From: Pelodera strongyloides
Lineage: Eukaryota; Nematoda; Chromadorea; Rhabditida; Rhabditidae
NCBI GenBank assembly: GCA_036852015.1
Contig: JAANDG010000088.1
Span: 1-64,000, forward strand
Reading direction: 5' to 3'
DNA: 64,000 nt
Shown here: positions 21,910 through 35,614 of the stretch, one piece after another
Position numbering within the stretch: position 1 is the first letter of the stretch
How the letters are laid out: each line of letters begins with the position of its first letter
Translations under genes and position numbers: made by a program
The notes under the pieces: generated by a model
What the model was told of the DNA's origin: nothing
Databases searched by the model: none
The model's input: only the letters and a program-made list of their open reading frames with translations

Positions 21910-24900
21910 ATGTCTTCTGATGAAAGCGGAGACGATTTTGCTGAGAAACACGTTGAAGATGAAGAGGAGGACGTGGTTAGTGTCTTTTGATATTGCTTAG
22001 AATGCGCCTGATTGCTTTTTTAGGAATAATTTTAGAATATATAGAAAGCATACAATATCAGTTAGCTTTGCCTTTGCGGAAGTTCTGGGAAGCTTTTCTG
22101 AGTGAAATTGAACATTTGAAGAAAGTAATTCTTACGTTTTATTTGTTTGCACCTGAATATGTTTAATCGTCCAAGATAGTGGTGTAAAAAGTGACTTGCC
22201 AACATGTTTTTTCCAATGGTTGTGTTTAATTTCGGGCCTGTCGTTTCGTTTGTTTATATGCCTTTATTAGTGTAAGTAAAACGGTAAAACCTAAACCTAT
22301 TCCCTTTTAGAAACCCAACAAGAAAGCTCTAAAACGGGAGCAACCGTCGGATGGCGAGGTTAGCGAGGAGAAGGAAGAAAGCGAGGAACGAGATAGTGAA
22401 GAAGAGGACGAAATGGAAGTGGAAAAAAGCAAGAAAAAGAAGAGCAGAAAGAGGAAGGTAAGCAAATTATCCTATTTTTTTGTTCCTCAAAAATAGATTT
22501 GCTGTTTCATTATGTCCCAGGGGACGGGGTGACGGAACTGGCTTTATATGTTTAACCAATAATATGCCTATAGCCGAACACTTTAAAGGTAGTTCTTTTT
22601 GCTTATTTTCCTAGTTTCCTATCCTAATTTGTAGCAAGGTGTTACTCTTTTCTTATTTGAAAAGAGTAACACCTATCCTAATTTGTAGAAAGATGTTACT
22701 CTTTTCTTATTTGAAAAGAGTAACACCTACCCTAATTTCTAGCAAGATGTTACTCTTTTCTTATTTGAAAAGAGTAACACCTATCCTAATTTGTAGCAAG
22801 GTGTTACTCTTTTCTTATAAACGAACCTCAAGCTAATCGTTACATGTGGCTTAATTTTGCCAACCTTCTCATCATCATTTTATATGATGCACACTTATAT
22901 ATTTTCTATAATGTGACAATAAATTATTATTATTAATATAGGTCGATTCGGACGAAGATGAAGAAGAAGACAGTGAAGAGGAGGAAGAGGATTCAGACGA
23001 CGGGAGAAAGCATAAGAAGAAAAAGAAGGTAATTGTTGTTTTCTGTTTTCGCTGATGTCGTCTATTCTGCATTCTGCCGAAGATTCGGCGATCGTAGCGA
23101 TCAAGCCAAGCCGTACGTTTTGAACACTGAACTCCAATTAAAGAAGCGCATTATTATTTATATTAAAATGTTCATTACATTTATTTTCATGAGCGTTGGG
23201 GTCGGCCGGTATGTTGTGCTCTTCCATAATATTTTTTTTCGCGAACGAAAATTTAGTGCAAAGTTGTGACCTTTAATAATATTTTTTTTGCGAAAGGTGC
23301 ACAATGCATACAAGGGCAGCCGTGAGCCAAATTTGATCCCTGCCTGCTCGTACACATTTTGGGATTTTCGGAATTTTCAGTTTTGATCAGATCTTACTTA
23401 TTATCAATTCTTAATATTTGTATTCAGAAGTCGCGTCGTCCTCGCGGATCTGATTTTATCCTTCAAGACGTTGAAGTGGAGGATGAGGACTTGGAAGAAG
23501 AGAACTTTTCAGATGATGAGGGAGGAGACCTTCTGGGGAGAGCGGTGAGAGATTATGCAAATTTTAGAGAATTATTGACCTCAATGACGATTGGAGGCTT
23601 TTTTTCTTGGCCACCTTTCTCCGTGATTTATTGTGTTAAAGTAGTAACAAGTAACAGTATATGTAGGGTTAGGTGTAGGATTTTGTTGCAGTTGTCTCTA
23701 TTGTGACCAGTTTTTCAGGAAAGAGAGGAAGCGGAAAAGCGCATGCGCGAACTGGAGGCCGACCGTAGGCGGGAAAATGATAGACGGAATCAATTCAAGT
23801 TAGTGCTTGCTGTTTGCATTTTATAGTATGGTCGGAATGTCGGAATTTGTTAGGGATTATTTGCATTCCCCTTTTGCCGCGTACCAATGTGCATTATATG
23901 TGACTTTGACGTTTATAAAGAGAAAGAGGGACGTTGAGGTTTATCACATTAATAACTAGCACTTATTCAAGTTCAGCTCGAATAATGTGGGGCATAAAGT
24001 CCACATCGACGTTCTAAACTGTCTAAACATGGTCCTTATTGAGTATTAGCAGTTATGACAAACATGTGTACCGTGATACCTTATTAATTTTTCCTTTTAC
24101 AGGGGGATGACTGAGGAGCAAATAGCTGAATACTACGAGAATCGCTATCGCACAGAGGCTCGTGCAGCTCCCGTTGACCAGGAGGACGAGGGTTTCGGTT
24201 AATACTAAATTAATATTCTAACAATTAAAGTAACAAGGTATTACTGTTTTCTTATTATTTTTTTACGCTTCAAGAGCGTGCACCTTTATTCAAGGGAGTT
24301 CAACGTTCAAAGTACAGTTTCAAGGTTTGCTTATGACATGTTACGCAGAGGTCCTGAGCAGTAGGCGACGAGTTCCAGATGACAAATTGCTCGACGTCTT
24401 CGGTCTTATAAACGAACCTCAAGCTAATCGCTACATGTGGCTTAATTTGCCAACCTTCTCATCATCATTTTATATGATGCACACTTATATACTTTATATA
24501 ATGTGTCAATAAATTATTATTATTATTATAATTATTATTAGTCGTTATCAGTTTTTTTTTTATTTCGGATTTTCATTTAAATTGAACTTGATGTTGGTGT
24601 TTGATGCTGTCTATCGGTTATTGCCTTCTCTATGCATTTTCCTAATGTACAATGGCTTATTAATCGCGATTGTACGTAAACGCTGACTTTACCAATGATG
24701 GGAATCTGTTCGATTTTCCAATGTTCGATTTTTTATTATATTTGTTTTGCAGACGACATTTCCCAAACGGGACTGCTACCTTCAACCAAGGACCCTAACC
24801 TTTGGATTGTCAAGTGCAGAATGGGAGAGGAGAAACTGGTGGCCATGCAAATCATGAGAAAGGCGCTGACGTATGAGAATACAGAAGAGGTTCGTTTAAG

Positions 24901-27900
24901 TTTACCTTTTATGTCACTTAAGAATAATTAGGTGCATGGATGCTTCAAGACAACGGTAGCGTGCTAACAGTGCTTTCCTTTACGTAGTGAGAAATTTGCA
25001 ATTTGTCAGTAGTCAGTTATTGTCTTTAGTCCTGGGTCGTAGATTATGGGAAAATTTAAGATTTATCCGGCGCAATTTGGCACAACAGCCGCTAGTAGTG
25101 TTTTTGTATTGTTTGGTTTGCAGGTTAATTTGCCGCAGCAAAGTGTAGGATGAACGGGGTGAACTTGGACAGTATCGTTCCTCGTTCCTAGACAATATTA
25201 CAAATGTATTAGATGGACCGGGCTCGGGCATTAACTCTCAGATCGGATTATAGTGTTCTTTGTGATCTTATCTTCTCGTTGTTTTCAGCCTCTGCAAATC
25301 AAGTCGATTGTGGTGAAGGAGGGTCTGAAGGGTATAATCTACATTGAGGCCTTCAAACAGTCACATGTGGCATCAGCGATCGAGTCCGTTTCCGCGCTCA
25401 ACCAGTTTAACATCATGGTGAGGGTTTACTTTGTGTTTATGGAGACTGTTCTTTATTAAGGAGACCATTTATTACTAACGTGCTGGTTTCTTGCTTTGTT
25501 ATTGGAATTTGTGCAAACAGTTTAGTTTTCATTTCGCTCTTAACTCACTTCACGAAAATTAGAGTTTTGCAAAAAGACAACAAACTAGAACTAGAATTGA
25601 TTAAGAGGCCATCAGTCCATTTATTACGAACGTGTTGCTTTTTGCTTTGTATTGGAATTGGTGCAAACACTTTAGTAATCTCTAAGTTGTTCTACTAATC
25701 CTAGAACGTCGATCTGTTTTTAATGGTGTAGTGAAACATTTCGAAATTTGTGAAAGTGAAATGTAGAAGCATGTGGATTTTCTTTTTGTTACTTTCATTC
25801 GCAAATGGAGACTACGTACCTTTTTCTCGTAAGGACAGTCTATTTATTTTCTTATTTTAGATGGTACCGATAAAAGAAATGGTGGACACACTGCGCGTTG
25901 TGAAGGATATTCCACATTTACGCCCAGGAGCGTATGTGCGTCTGAAGAGAACTATGTTCAAGGATGATCTAGCTCAGGTAACATTTAAGATTCGTTACCA
26001 GCGCTTCATAGGAGTGCTTCATTCAGGGCGCATGTACAGTGACAGAGTTTACTTACGCAGTGATGTATATTATATATTAGCGTTTTACGTATGTTATATA
26101 AGCACAGAGTAAGACTTAGTAACGAGGAAAAAAAATGATACTGGAATCGTGTTGCATTCACTGCTTGTTGTTTTTTGGTGTTGCGAAAAAGGATTATAAT
26201 TGACTTGTATCTGAACATGTAGTGCGCAAGTACAGAGTATAAGCGAATATACAATTACACCAATTTTAAAACGTTAAACATCGCATATCGTGTTTTTAGC
26301 CCCATGTTATGCATCAAAATTATATCCTTGATGTTTATAGGTTGATTGGGTGGATGTGGCTCAGAACAAGGTGAACCTCAAATTGGTGCCCCGTATTGAT
26401 TACAACAGGCTGAGAGGCGCGCTTCGAACGGTTGGTTGAATACTATGTATTTGTCAATCGACGTGTGATTTAATATTTTATGTAAATGTATTGATTTTTA
26501 TGTCTTTGTTAAACTGCTCTGTTTGTTAGAATTGGAATGCTGAATGTTTTAAAACGGTAGAATGTTACGTGTTGATCAGCTCTGACATTCGTTTCATTCG
26601 TTTATGCTAAGCTAATGATGTGTCTTTGTTACCTAATTGTGGTTTGAGTTTTTGTTAACCTGCATAAGTAGTATCTAGTATCCCTTATTTGCCCCCCCCC
26701 CCTGCATCTCTATTCTTATTCGTTTTGTCTTTTTTCAGGATGCAGACCGAAACTATAAGATGAAACGTCGCCCGGGACAGAAGTTGTTTGACTTGGAAAA
26801 GATTAGGTAAGATTTATTTTAGACTTCTAGTTATGATTATATGCTTGACACATTAGCTTATAATTGATTAGTCGTTTTGTTGGTTGTCGTTTTGATATTT
26901 GGCACGCTATAAAGAAGATATTTCTTTATTTTATTTTTATATCGTATAGAAATGTGTTCTTTTAGGGAAATTGGAGGAGAAGCAACACTCGACGGAGATT
27001 TTCACATTTTCGAAGGAAATCACTACCGCCGTGGATACTTGTATAAGAGTTTTCCGATGGATGCCATCGTGAGTTTTCCCGGTTCTTCTTTTTTTTGCAT
27101 TTTTGTAAAATGGGACTGCTTGTATCAGGGTTGAGGTTGGTAGGTTCTTTTCATTGCGTTTAAGAGACCAAGAGCGATATCAATTGTTTGATATCCAAAT
27201 TCAATGGAAGCGTAAGTAATTTATGATTATGGGTTGTTTTAATACTGTAAAAGTTTAATTCTCCAGGTTGTGTTTAATTAGTTACCCAACTTTAAGTATC
27301 CAAGTTGGGGTTTTTATTTGGTTTGTTTCAGAATGTCGAAGTAAAACCAACACTTTCCGAGCTGGAAAAGTTCCAGGAAAACAGTGAGAAACTCAAGGAG
27401 GAACGTGGGTGCTTCTGGTTTATATAATTTTTCCTCATTGACTTTTCTCTCGTCAAAAGTTCAAAGATTGCGTTGAAATTGCTCAGGAACTAGATTTGTC
27501 GGCATAATACTTGTCAGTCGACCGTCGACCCTCCGTGGTAATTGTTTAATCATGTCTCTAATTATAGGAGACAATAATTTTATGTTTCAGTTGAGCAAGT
27601 CACCGTAAAAGACAAGGCGTACACATTTGCCCCGGGAGACGTGGTCGAAGTATGTGAGGGAGAATTGGTGAACCTGCGGGGTAAGATCATCACAATCGAT
27701 GGAGATCAAGTGGTCATGCAACCGGATCATGAGGACTTGAAGGTATGTGCTCGGGGCTTGAAAATGTTTTTTTTTTATCCATTATCGGAGCCAGCGAGCT
27801 AGGTCTCTTGGTTCTTCATCGGGGTCAAACGTGCAAAGAGGGGGTGTTTAATTAAATAACTAGACAAGCATTCAGATTCAGCTAAACTACCGTGTAGCAT

Positions 27901-30900
27901 TTTTTAACTTCTCCAAAACTTTAATGTTGTTTTGAGGTTTGAGCCCAGCGGGCTCAAGTTTTGCGTATACGATGTAGCTTATTGTTTAAAAGTTTACTGT
28001 TTATCTGAAAAATGTAATCAAAAGGCAAGCATAATACGGATATGCTTGCAAAAATATCTCAGCGTACTGTGCATATTCATATTCCGCTCGCTGTAGGTGC
28101 AGTTGGTAATATTTGCGTTTAATATTCTGAAGGAACGGGAATTTTTTTCAGGATCCGTTAACCCTGAACATTTCTGAATTGCGCAAATACTTCAAACCGG
28201 GAGACCACGTCAAAGTTACGAATGGAAGGTATGTGAACGTTAGGGCTTTGAAATTTCCATTTACCATTGCTTGTGAGATCGACATGTTTCAAGTTAGATG
28301 TATATCGGATCGTTTAAGTTCTCTATGCTACTAGAGTAAGTGAGTATTTACTATTGCTAAAAGTAAGTCATTATATTTATTATGTCATATATCTTTCTGA
28401 AAGAAAACAGTCTTCCCACTTTGGTAATTTCAACTATCGAATTTATTATAAAAGTTGTGAATGAGAATCTATTGGAGAAAGATCTATCTTTTCCAGGTAT
28501 GAGGGCGATACCGGTCTGATTGTGCGTGTCGATGAACATGTGGTGGTTGTGTTGTCGGATTTGTCTATGGATGAGGTTTGTCCTTCTGTCAACTTAAAAT
28601 CTTTTTATTTTTATTATTTATTAAATGACACCGAGGTGTGCATCAAATAATATGATGAAGAGAATGCAATGTACATACAACGAAACCATTTATACTGCAG
28701 TCGTTTATATTCGTTCGTTTGTACTGTATTAGTAACTTTATTCATTTGTTCTTGTTTTTTTTTCTGTGTCGTACACGTACTCGTCGAGTATGTGTACTAA
28801 ATGATAGGAAGCTATTATCTTAGTGCATCGGTGTTGAAATTTAACCACATATTTATAAGGTGACCTTTGACAGTACTTGGATAAGCAGTCATTTTGATCT
28901 ACTTTAGATGAAATGTCGGCCCCGTGATGTACAACTTTGTGCCGATGTGACGACTGGAGTGGACTCCCTAGGACAATATCAATATCATGTTGGTTATTTA
29001 GTTATTTTTGTGAGAGTTATGTTGATATGAATGAGTTTGACCTTATACTGTCGCTGACGTCGATGACGTCGTGATTTTGTATTTTATTCTATGTGTAGTC
29101 GGAGGAGTTTTGTTGTTTTGTAAGACAATATGTTTAAATATTATGGAGGAGGAGCATAATACTAGAGGTTAGGGCGTTTTATGGTAGGAAATTGAGCTAC
29201 TTACATTCTGTCTATCTTTACTCTCTTCTCTCCTTTGCACTCTACTCTCTACTTTTCACTCTCTACTTTTCCATGTATTATTTTTACAGTTTACATTACT
29301 TACTTCCAAATTAGAGCTTTGGATACGTTATTTGGTTATTTGTTATATTACATCATACTCGTACGTTATTTGTCATATTCTTAAGGATTTGGTGCAACTG
29401 GATCGTGAAACGGTTGGAGTGGTCGTTCGACTGGAAAAGGAGCATTTGGAAGTGCTGAACATGCACGGCGGAGTGAGTTGTTTCTATTTTCATTTCTATT
29501 TTAATTTTTGGAATTATTGATCCGCTGATACTTTCTTCTTATTAGCGGCCTTTGCATTTGTTTGTTTCGTTTTTTTCCTTTTTCTTGTGTGTACCACACC
29601 CGCAGAGATTTGTGGGGGTTATAGAATACATTAGTTCCGCATCTCAAAAAAAAAATTTTTGGGGGGGGGTTGATTTAGACTAATTTGCATATAATGCATT
29701 ACGGATCGGTAGGTGATCGTCCGCATTTGGCGGGGTGTTTTATGCTACGGGGTTTATTACTGTAATTAACAGGTCTGTCTGACTCATCTTATTTTAAAAG
29801 TGTAATAAGTTTTGCCATTTCAGCTTGTCCGCGTCAAGCCTCAGGCTATACAGGGAAAGAAGGACTCGCGTTTTGCGGTCGCTCTCGATGCGGAACAGAA
29901 TTCAATTCAGGTCAAGGATATGGTCAAAGTAGTGGATGGACCTCACTTTGTGGGTTTTGTGGTTAATTTTATTTGAGAATTGCTACTTGAAGGTATTTTA
30001 GGGTAGCTTAGGCTTAGGTCCGGATCTATCAAGTTTTGATCTGTTATTTCAAGCGTGCATTGCTTTTGTTGCTCGTTCGAGATTTGTTTTCATTTCTTAT
30101 AAGTAGCTTGTAAACTTCAAGAGGCAATAAGTTCGGAGATTTTTGGGTTGGTCTGGTTACATGACAATTTTTATTTCGTCCAGCTAGTTTTTTTTTGTAT
30201 GTCGTAAATGTAAACCAAGTCTGCGGGGACACACACCACTCATGTTTGAGGCAGGATGTGGATATATGCTGGACATGAAACACGATGTTTTGTGTTTTCA
30301 GTTTTTATTGCCAGCCTCTTATAACATTCTAATAAACATATTATTATTATTATGCCACGTTTTTTTGCAGACCAAGAAGCCGGGCGAGGAGCAGAAACAG
30401 GGCGAAATCAAGCACTTGTACCGTTGCTTCGCATTTGTCCACTCTCGCAAACATACGGAAAATGGAGGCATCTTTGTCTGTAAACCGAGGCATTTGTGCA
30501 TGGTTGGAGCGAAGGCGGATAGGAGAAGTGAGTTGGAGTTTTTGTGATTTGTGATTTTTTTTCTTGTCTTGAGAGAGTGAGAGTCTTGTTGCTTATGATA
30601 TTACTTGAGCTCTAGCATCTAGCCTTAGAAATTAAGCATATACCAATTTGGCCTGAGCGAGCCCAACTACGCATCGTATGCGTATCCACCCATACGCAAG
30701 TCGTAAGTGCTCCAGGATCTACCTAAACTCTTAACTGTCTAGTCTAGCTTTAGCGTAACTTCTTAGCACTGCTTTGAAAAGTCTGACATGAGGATTCACT
30801 GGCAGGAGGCTGTTTATGCGTGTAAGCGTGATTTACGCACTATCTATACACAGCGCGCAAGAGTTAAACTTTGAAATGTGCCTGTGTCTGAAATAGTATT

Positions 30901-33900
30901 ACATCGTATTCGCACACATCTAGATATTTGTGACAAGAGAAACTGGAACGTAACAGTGCCTGAGCGGACAAAATAAATAATTTCCTCCTTCTTTCAGACG
31001 ATGCTCCCGTGTTCAACCGGCTGAACTCCCCGCATCCCCTCCAGTCACCCCGGCACTCTGGGTCAATGACTCCGGGCCCGGCACCTGACTCTACCCGATC
31101 GTCGACTAGAAGTAATAGAGGAGGCCTGACACCGTCGGTAGTAGGTTGGTTATTTTTGCCACAACATTTGGTTCTCTTTGTTTTTTTGTATTTTTCGTAC
31201 AGGTAGAGGTATATATATCCTATTAAACTGCGGAGAATTAATAAAAATTACAATTTTGTTGGCTGGAAAGATGCAGTTCACTTGTTCACTGGAAATTGGC
31301 AGATTATGAGATTTAGTTAATATTGTAAGAGGTGCTACAGTACGCCAGAAAAGTGAAAACCTATCAAAGTGAATTGGCTTATTTATGATGTATGTTATTG
31401 TTATTATATGCTTAATTTCATATAATGTCCCATATCGCAGGGTTTGCCGGTGCGAATAACGCGGCGTCGCGTGTGCGTCGTGATATATCAATGATCGGTA
31501 AGAGTGTCCGAATCACGACGGGCCCGATGAAGGGATATCACGGAATTGTGAAGGACGCCACCGAACAGACGTGCAGAATTGAGCTGCATACTATGTGCAA
31601 GGTTGGTACTTGGTTCCCTCTGATGTGTTTGACGTATGCTGTTCATATTGACAGAGGGGGAGATGGGAAAGGATTTCCTTGTCTCTACTCTGTACTTCTA
31701 GCGGCTTCATTCATGGTAGTAGGTTCCCATAATACCCATAATCTTGGTTTACAGGTTTTGTGAGCTTATTTTTGGGGGATATTGGGCAAATTTGGATTGA
31801 ACCCGTTCTTTTTCACCTTTTGATTGCCATATGTGGCGTTGCTGAATTTATTGATTAATTTTATTTTAGACAATTTCCGCCGATCGATCGCGTGTACAGA
31901 TTGTGGGAGATGGAACTCCGGGAGGCGCTATTGCTGGATTCACCGATTATGGAAAAACACCGGCACGTGCACTCGATGGAGGCAAAACACCTGCCTACCA
32001 GGGTATGATTTGAAGTTTGGAATGGCCTAACCTAAGTTCTGGATGCGACTTGGGTGAGCGGTGAGCTCAGCTGCTCAGCGTGCTTGTGCACCGAGCACAT
32101 CGTTGGTTCACCTACTTTCTTGTTATGTCGTGGTTTGTCGTTTTGAGCCTTATGGCTATTGCGTGAGGGGTTATGATGTTCATAATACATCGCTCTAGTT
32201 AACAATCAGTCAATGAGCAAAGAAAGAGCCAAGGTAGCATAAACAAGGACAACAGGTTGTTCAAGGTGACGTTGCGTGTTTCAGGTGGCAAGACTCCGAT
32301 GTACGGATCACAAACTCCAATGTATGGTTCGCAGACGCCTATGCACGATGGATTGGGAGGTGAGTGTTGGCATCTTTGATGTTGTTGTCCAACTTTCCCC
32401 CAGCCAATCGTTTATTTGAGGCCCTATTCACCAACACACAGGGAGCCCTCCCTAGTCTCACGGGCGCTCTGAATCTCGTCTGCCCTCGCACTCCCTACAA
32501 CCTCTTTAGCTCCTTGGTGAGGCCAGGGAGGGCTCCATGCGTGTTGGTGAATGCGGTCTCTGGTCTTGCACAATAGTGCTACTTTTATGAGGTTCTCGTT
32601 GCCGGACCATTTATTATTTCGTATTTAATTTTTAGAGTTGTTATTTAGTTGTGTATGTCTGTTTTATTATAGGCCGTACTCCTTATGGCGCTGGTGGCAT
32701 GACTCCGGCTTACGACGGAGGACGTACTCCGGCTTATGATGGTTCGTTTTATTAAAACTTTATTGAAATCGATGTTTCTGCTAGATCGTCATGCAGTTTG
32801 CAATCTACTGAGACTCAGAAGCTCACCACCATCACCAGTGCATGGGATGGTGAGCTTCTGAGTTTTTTTGTTATTTATTTGAGATTGATACGTACTTGAA
32901 TTGAAGTACTAGTTATTAGTACTGTAAATGTTGTGTTTATCGAATAAATCAAATGTTTAACAGCGTAACTTAACTAGGGAAGGTCGCGTAGTATAACTGC
33001 ATGTCTGTGTGTTGTTTTTATCGTATTATTGAACTTATAGATTACTTGCATTGTTGAATAATGTTAACATGTTTTGTACTCTATGTTTGTGACTGTCACG
33101 TTATCATACAAAAACATTCAGGAGGTCGAACTCCGGCTTACGACGGCGGACGAACACCCGCGTATGACGCTGGAGGCGGACGTACACCCGGTTACGATGG
33201 TGGACGGACTCCGGCGTACGAAGGAGCGGGGGCTCGGACCCCAGGATACGAGCCGGCGGGAGGAATCACACCAGCAAGGGATGATAGATTATCGGACAAG
33301 AGCAGTGGTGGGTGTTGTTGTTGTTTCTGGGTGGGCGAGGGAGTATGTCAACGGTTGATTTCTATCGTCTATGTCAATTCTCGAAGAAATATTTGACACT
33401 GTAGAGAAGTTAACATGCGTTTTGTAAACAGCGTGTCTAATCGCTTTAAACATTTATAACAATTGTATACCCATTTAGAATCATCTGCTTCATCTGATGA
33501 GGAGGAGGAGCGCGAGATCCACTATGAAGCACCCGCGTCGCCCAACTATGCGGCGCCAACTCCGGGCAGTATGAACCCGCACACACCTGGCGGATATGCC
33601 CCAGATACGCCCATGGGTAGGTTGTTGTAATTATAGTTACAGTAGCGCATCACCTATCTGTCATGATGTACTTTATCAGCGTATAGTGTTCATAGTTTTG
33701 ACTCCGGTGTTTAGTGCCGTTTTTCAATGGCTAGTAGTTCTTCATATAAATAGCGTGCACACTGTAAGCAATTGACAATTACTCTGATGACCTTTAGGCA
33801 ATTACAATCCGATGACACCTGGATATTCATACACGGCACCGTCACCGTTTGTACAGACTGGATCGTTCGATGGAGGAAACCAAATTCGTAAGTTGTTTCT

Positions 33901-35614
33901 TTTGAAAATTTTCAGCTAGTTACTCCTTGAGATCTCCGTATTTTCCTTCGTTGTCATGTCGTGTAGTTTTTAATTCAATCGTCCCATTATTTTTAACTTT
34001 TGCTGTTGTCCTAATATAGCTCACAATATAGGATAAAAGACCTCAGATCGAAGCTCCTCGCGCGGAATCAGTCTGCTCACAGTGGGCGTCGCGTTTTGCA
34101 TATCACTTATGAAACAACTTGCGTATTGTAGCCGGCGGGCAAATATCATAATAGTGCTAGAGAGTAGGGAGTTAGATAATTTTGTGTATTTGGTTTTTCC
34201 TTTTTGTGTAACTTCTTTTTATTGCAGCCGCGCACTTCCTCGATGCTGGTACCTGGATTATCCCCGGATTGGTTGTGATGATCAAGGATAATCACGATGA
34301 CGAACGACTTCACTCGCTGGAGGGTGCCGTCGAATCGGTTGGGGTGGGTTGTTTTAAAAGATATGCAAAAAAAAACTTTGAGCCTTATTTATGAACTATG
34401 AACACATCAGCTATCTGTTGTGTAGTCAGTCGTGGTCTTGTACTTGTAGATAGAGCGCTTGTGATTCGTCACTGTAGCAGTACTGTTGTACTGTATCAAA
34501 GATGTAGAATCGAACGTCTTCGCCGACTGCAAACGTGCAAAACTACCTACTGCTTTTAGCCCTTTTGCCTACTGCTAAGAACATTGTGTTGGAATCCCGG
34601 GACTGGGGTGCGGTCTTGTGGGCATGTGAAGTGCATTCCCCCTTCATGAACAAATTACCAAAGATTTTCTTCACTCTTCACTTATGGAACCTTGGTGTTC
34701 CTTTGTGCTACTTGGCTTCACATGTCCCATGTTGTTCATGACCCTACCGCAAGGCGTGCCGGCAGACACCATATTTAACCACGTTTGTTTTCAGAATGGA
34801 CACTGCGAACTGTTTGTGGCCGATTTGGATCGAAGAGTTAGCGCTGATTTCGATCAGATCGCTCCGGTTAAGCCGAGTGTAGGAGATCAGGTGGGGGTTG
34901 ATAGTTGTTGTTATATGTCTTTTATTGCTAGTTATTGTTTTTAATATTAGACAATGTACTGTATTGATAAAGTTCACATTGTGTGAGCATAAATCCCAAT
35001 CAAGTGATGACAGTATAATCTTGCATGATGGATAGTGTTTATAAATATAAATATAAATATTTATTAACACATTAAATGTGTGCATCAATATGATGAAAGA
35101 CCTTCAGCAACAATCGAATTCGTTTTTTCGAGTTCGTTTGTACGATTAAATGTGTTGTTGTTTTGTTTGTCTGTGTAATTTATGTTGTTTCATTTCAGAC
35201 GCGTGTCATTTTCGGCGAAGAAGAGGGAATTGTTGGAAGTTTGGTGTCTGTGGACGAAAACGAGGCAATTGTCAAGGTGAATATTTTATTTAGTCAAAAA
35301 CTGTCATGTGGTGTTCCTGTGGTGTCACTGAGGTGTCCTTTCACAAACTGTGGTGCACTTGAATATGTGGTGTCCTGAGGTGCACGGTGGTGTAGTGGTG
35401 AAATGTACAATTAGCCGTTATTCTGATGTGCTCACTTTTTGAGTGAATATATTAGGTACGAACAAAAAGTGAACATATGATATGAGAACATCCTAACTTA
35501 ATGTGACAACAGTATGTGTATGTCATCATAACAATATTCGGTGACTTATTTCAGATCAACGATGCGGATATGCGTCTTGTGCCGTTCAGTATGTGTTGCA
35601 GGAAGAAGTTCTAG
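21910..35614 (+). CDS. spt-5: Transcription elongation factor SPT5 (DSIF large subunit)
   Basis: Exons: 21910-21975, 22311-22457, 22942-23028, 23428-23544, 23719-23798, 24103-24197, 24753-24889, 25289-25417, 25861-25977, 26341-26430, 26739-26806, 26966-27068, 27332-27404, 27591-27742, 28152-28228, 28497-28575, 28908-28988, 29386-29472, 29824-29949, 30371-30527, 30998-31144, 31441-31601, 31870-32002, 32285-32359, 32673-32741, 33122-33307, 33479-33616, 33798-33887, 34228-34343, 34795-34890, 35199-35276, 35555-35614 (TAG): 1138 aa. SPT5 pairs with SPT4, clamps RNA polymerase II and controls pausing and processivity. Acidic, Lys-rich N-terminus (1-165); NGN domain (about 198-290, [18 protein letters not shown]); KOW modules near 300-350, 456-487 ([13 protein letters not shown]), 503-535 ([20 protein letters not shown]), 625-680 and 755-790 ([20 protein letters not shown]); CTR about 820-1010 with GG(R/K)TPAYDG and [12 protein letters not shown] repeats, the kind phosphorylated by CDK9; final KOWs 1025-1125. 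KOW4 carries an insertion ([10 protein letters not shown]) beside GPHF. Other 3' exons are possible. Confidence 0.96.
22625..22817. repeat. Tandem hairpin repeat in SPT5 intron 2
   Basis: About 3.5 units of roughly 54 bp. Each has GTTACTCTTTTCTTATTTGA followed by the inverted AAAAGAGTAACACCTA, so every unit can fold into a small hairpin. Units differ at two or three bases. Confidence 0.9.
22818..22940 (+). repeat. Repeat D, copy 1, with (ATT)n tail
   Basis: AAACGAACCTCAAGCTAATC through TATATGATGCACACTTATAT, ending AATAAATTATTATTATTA. It is about 95 percent the same as 24413-24535 in SPT5 intron 6. The fixed 3' end plus a microsatellite tail suggests a retroposed (SINE or truncated LINE) 3' end. 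Confidence 0.75.
24290..24535 (+). repeat. Repeat D, copy 2, longer, with (ATT)n tail
   Basis: The last about 120 bp match copy 1, and this copy extends about 120 bp further 5'. An open frame over it reads [19 protein letters not shown] before a stop. Similarity of this peptide to a retrotransposon product is a guess. It lies in SPT5 intron 24198-24752. Confidence 0.65.
28600..28680. repeat. Repeat E, copy 1
   Basis: TTTATTAAATGACACC then GTGTGCATCAAATAATATGA. It shares TTTATTAA ... GTGTGCATCAA ... ATGATGAA with 35040-35105, another SPT5 intron. Confidence 0.4.
32416..32561. mobile_element. Palindromic MITE in an SPT5 intron
   Basis: GAGGCCCTATTCACCAACAC at the left and GTGTTGGTGAATGCGGTCTC inverted at the right, with AGGGAGCCCTCCCT near the left end and AGGGAGGGCTCC near the right. 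One half-length copy is at 60111-60172 in the patched-related gene. Confidence 0.75.
32812..32864. repeat. Small hairpin in SPT5 intron 25
   Basis: ACTCAGAAGCTCACCACCATC pairs with GATGGTGAGCTTCTGAGT across a loop of about 14 nt (CACCAGTGCATGG). One mismatch in the stem. It is isolated, with no second copy seen. Confidence 0.7.
35040..35105. repeat. Repeat E, copy 2
   Basis: TATAAATATAAATATTTATT then GTGTGCATCAATATGATGAA, related to 28600-28680. It lies in SPT5 intron 34891-35198. Confidence 0.4.

Noticed and set aside
22625..22817. CRISPR-like array
   Set aside because: Units are tandem without unique spacers, and the host is eukaryotic.
31150..31491. 113-codon minus-strand ORF
   Set aside because: Antisense to SPT5 exon 31441-31601 and its intron; no independent support.
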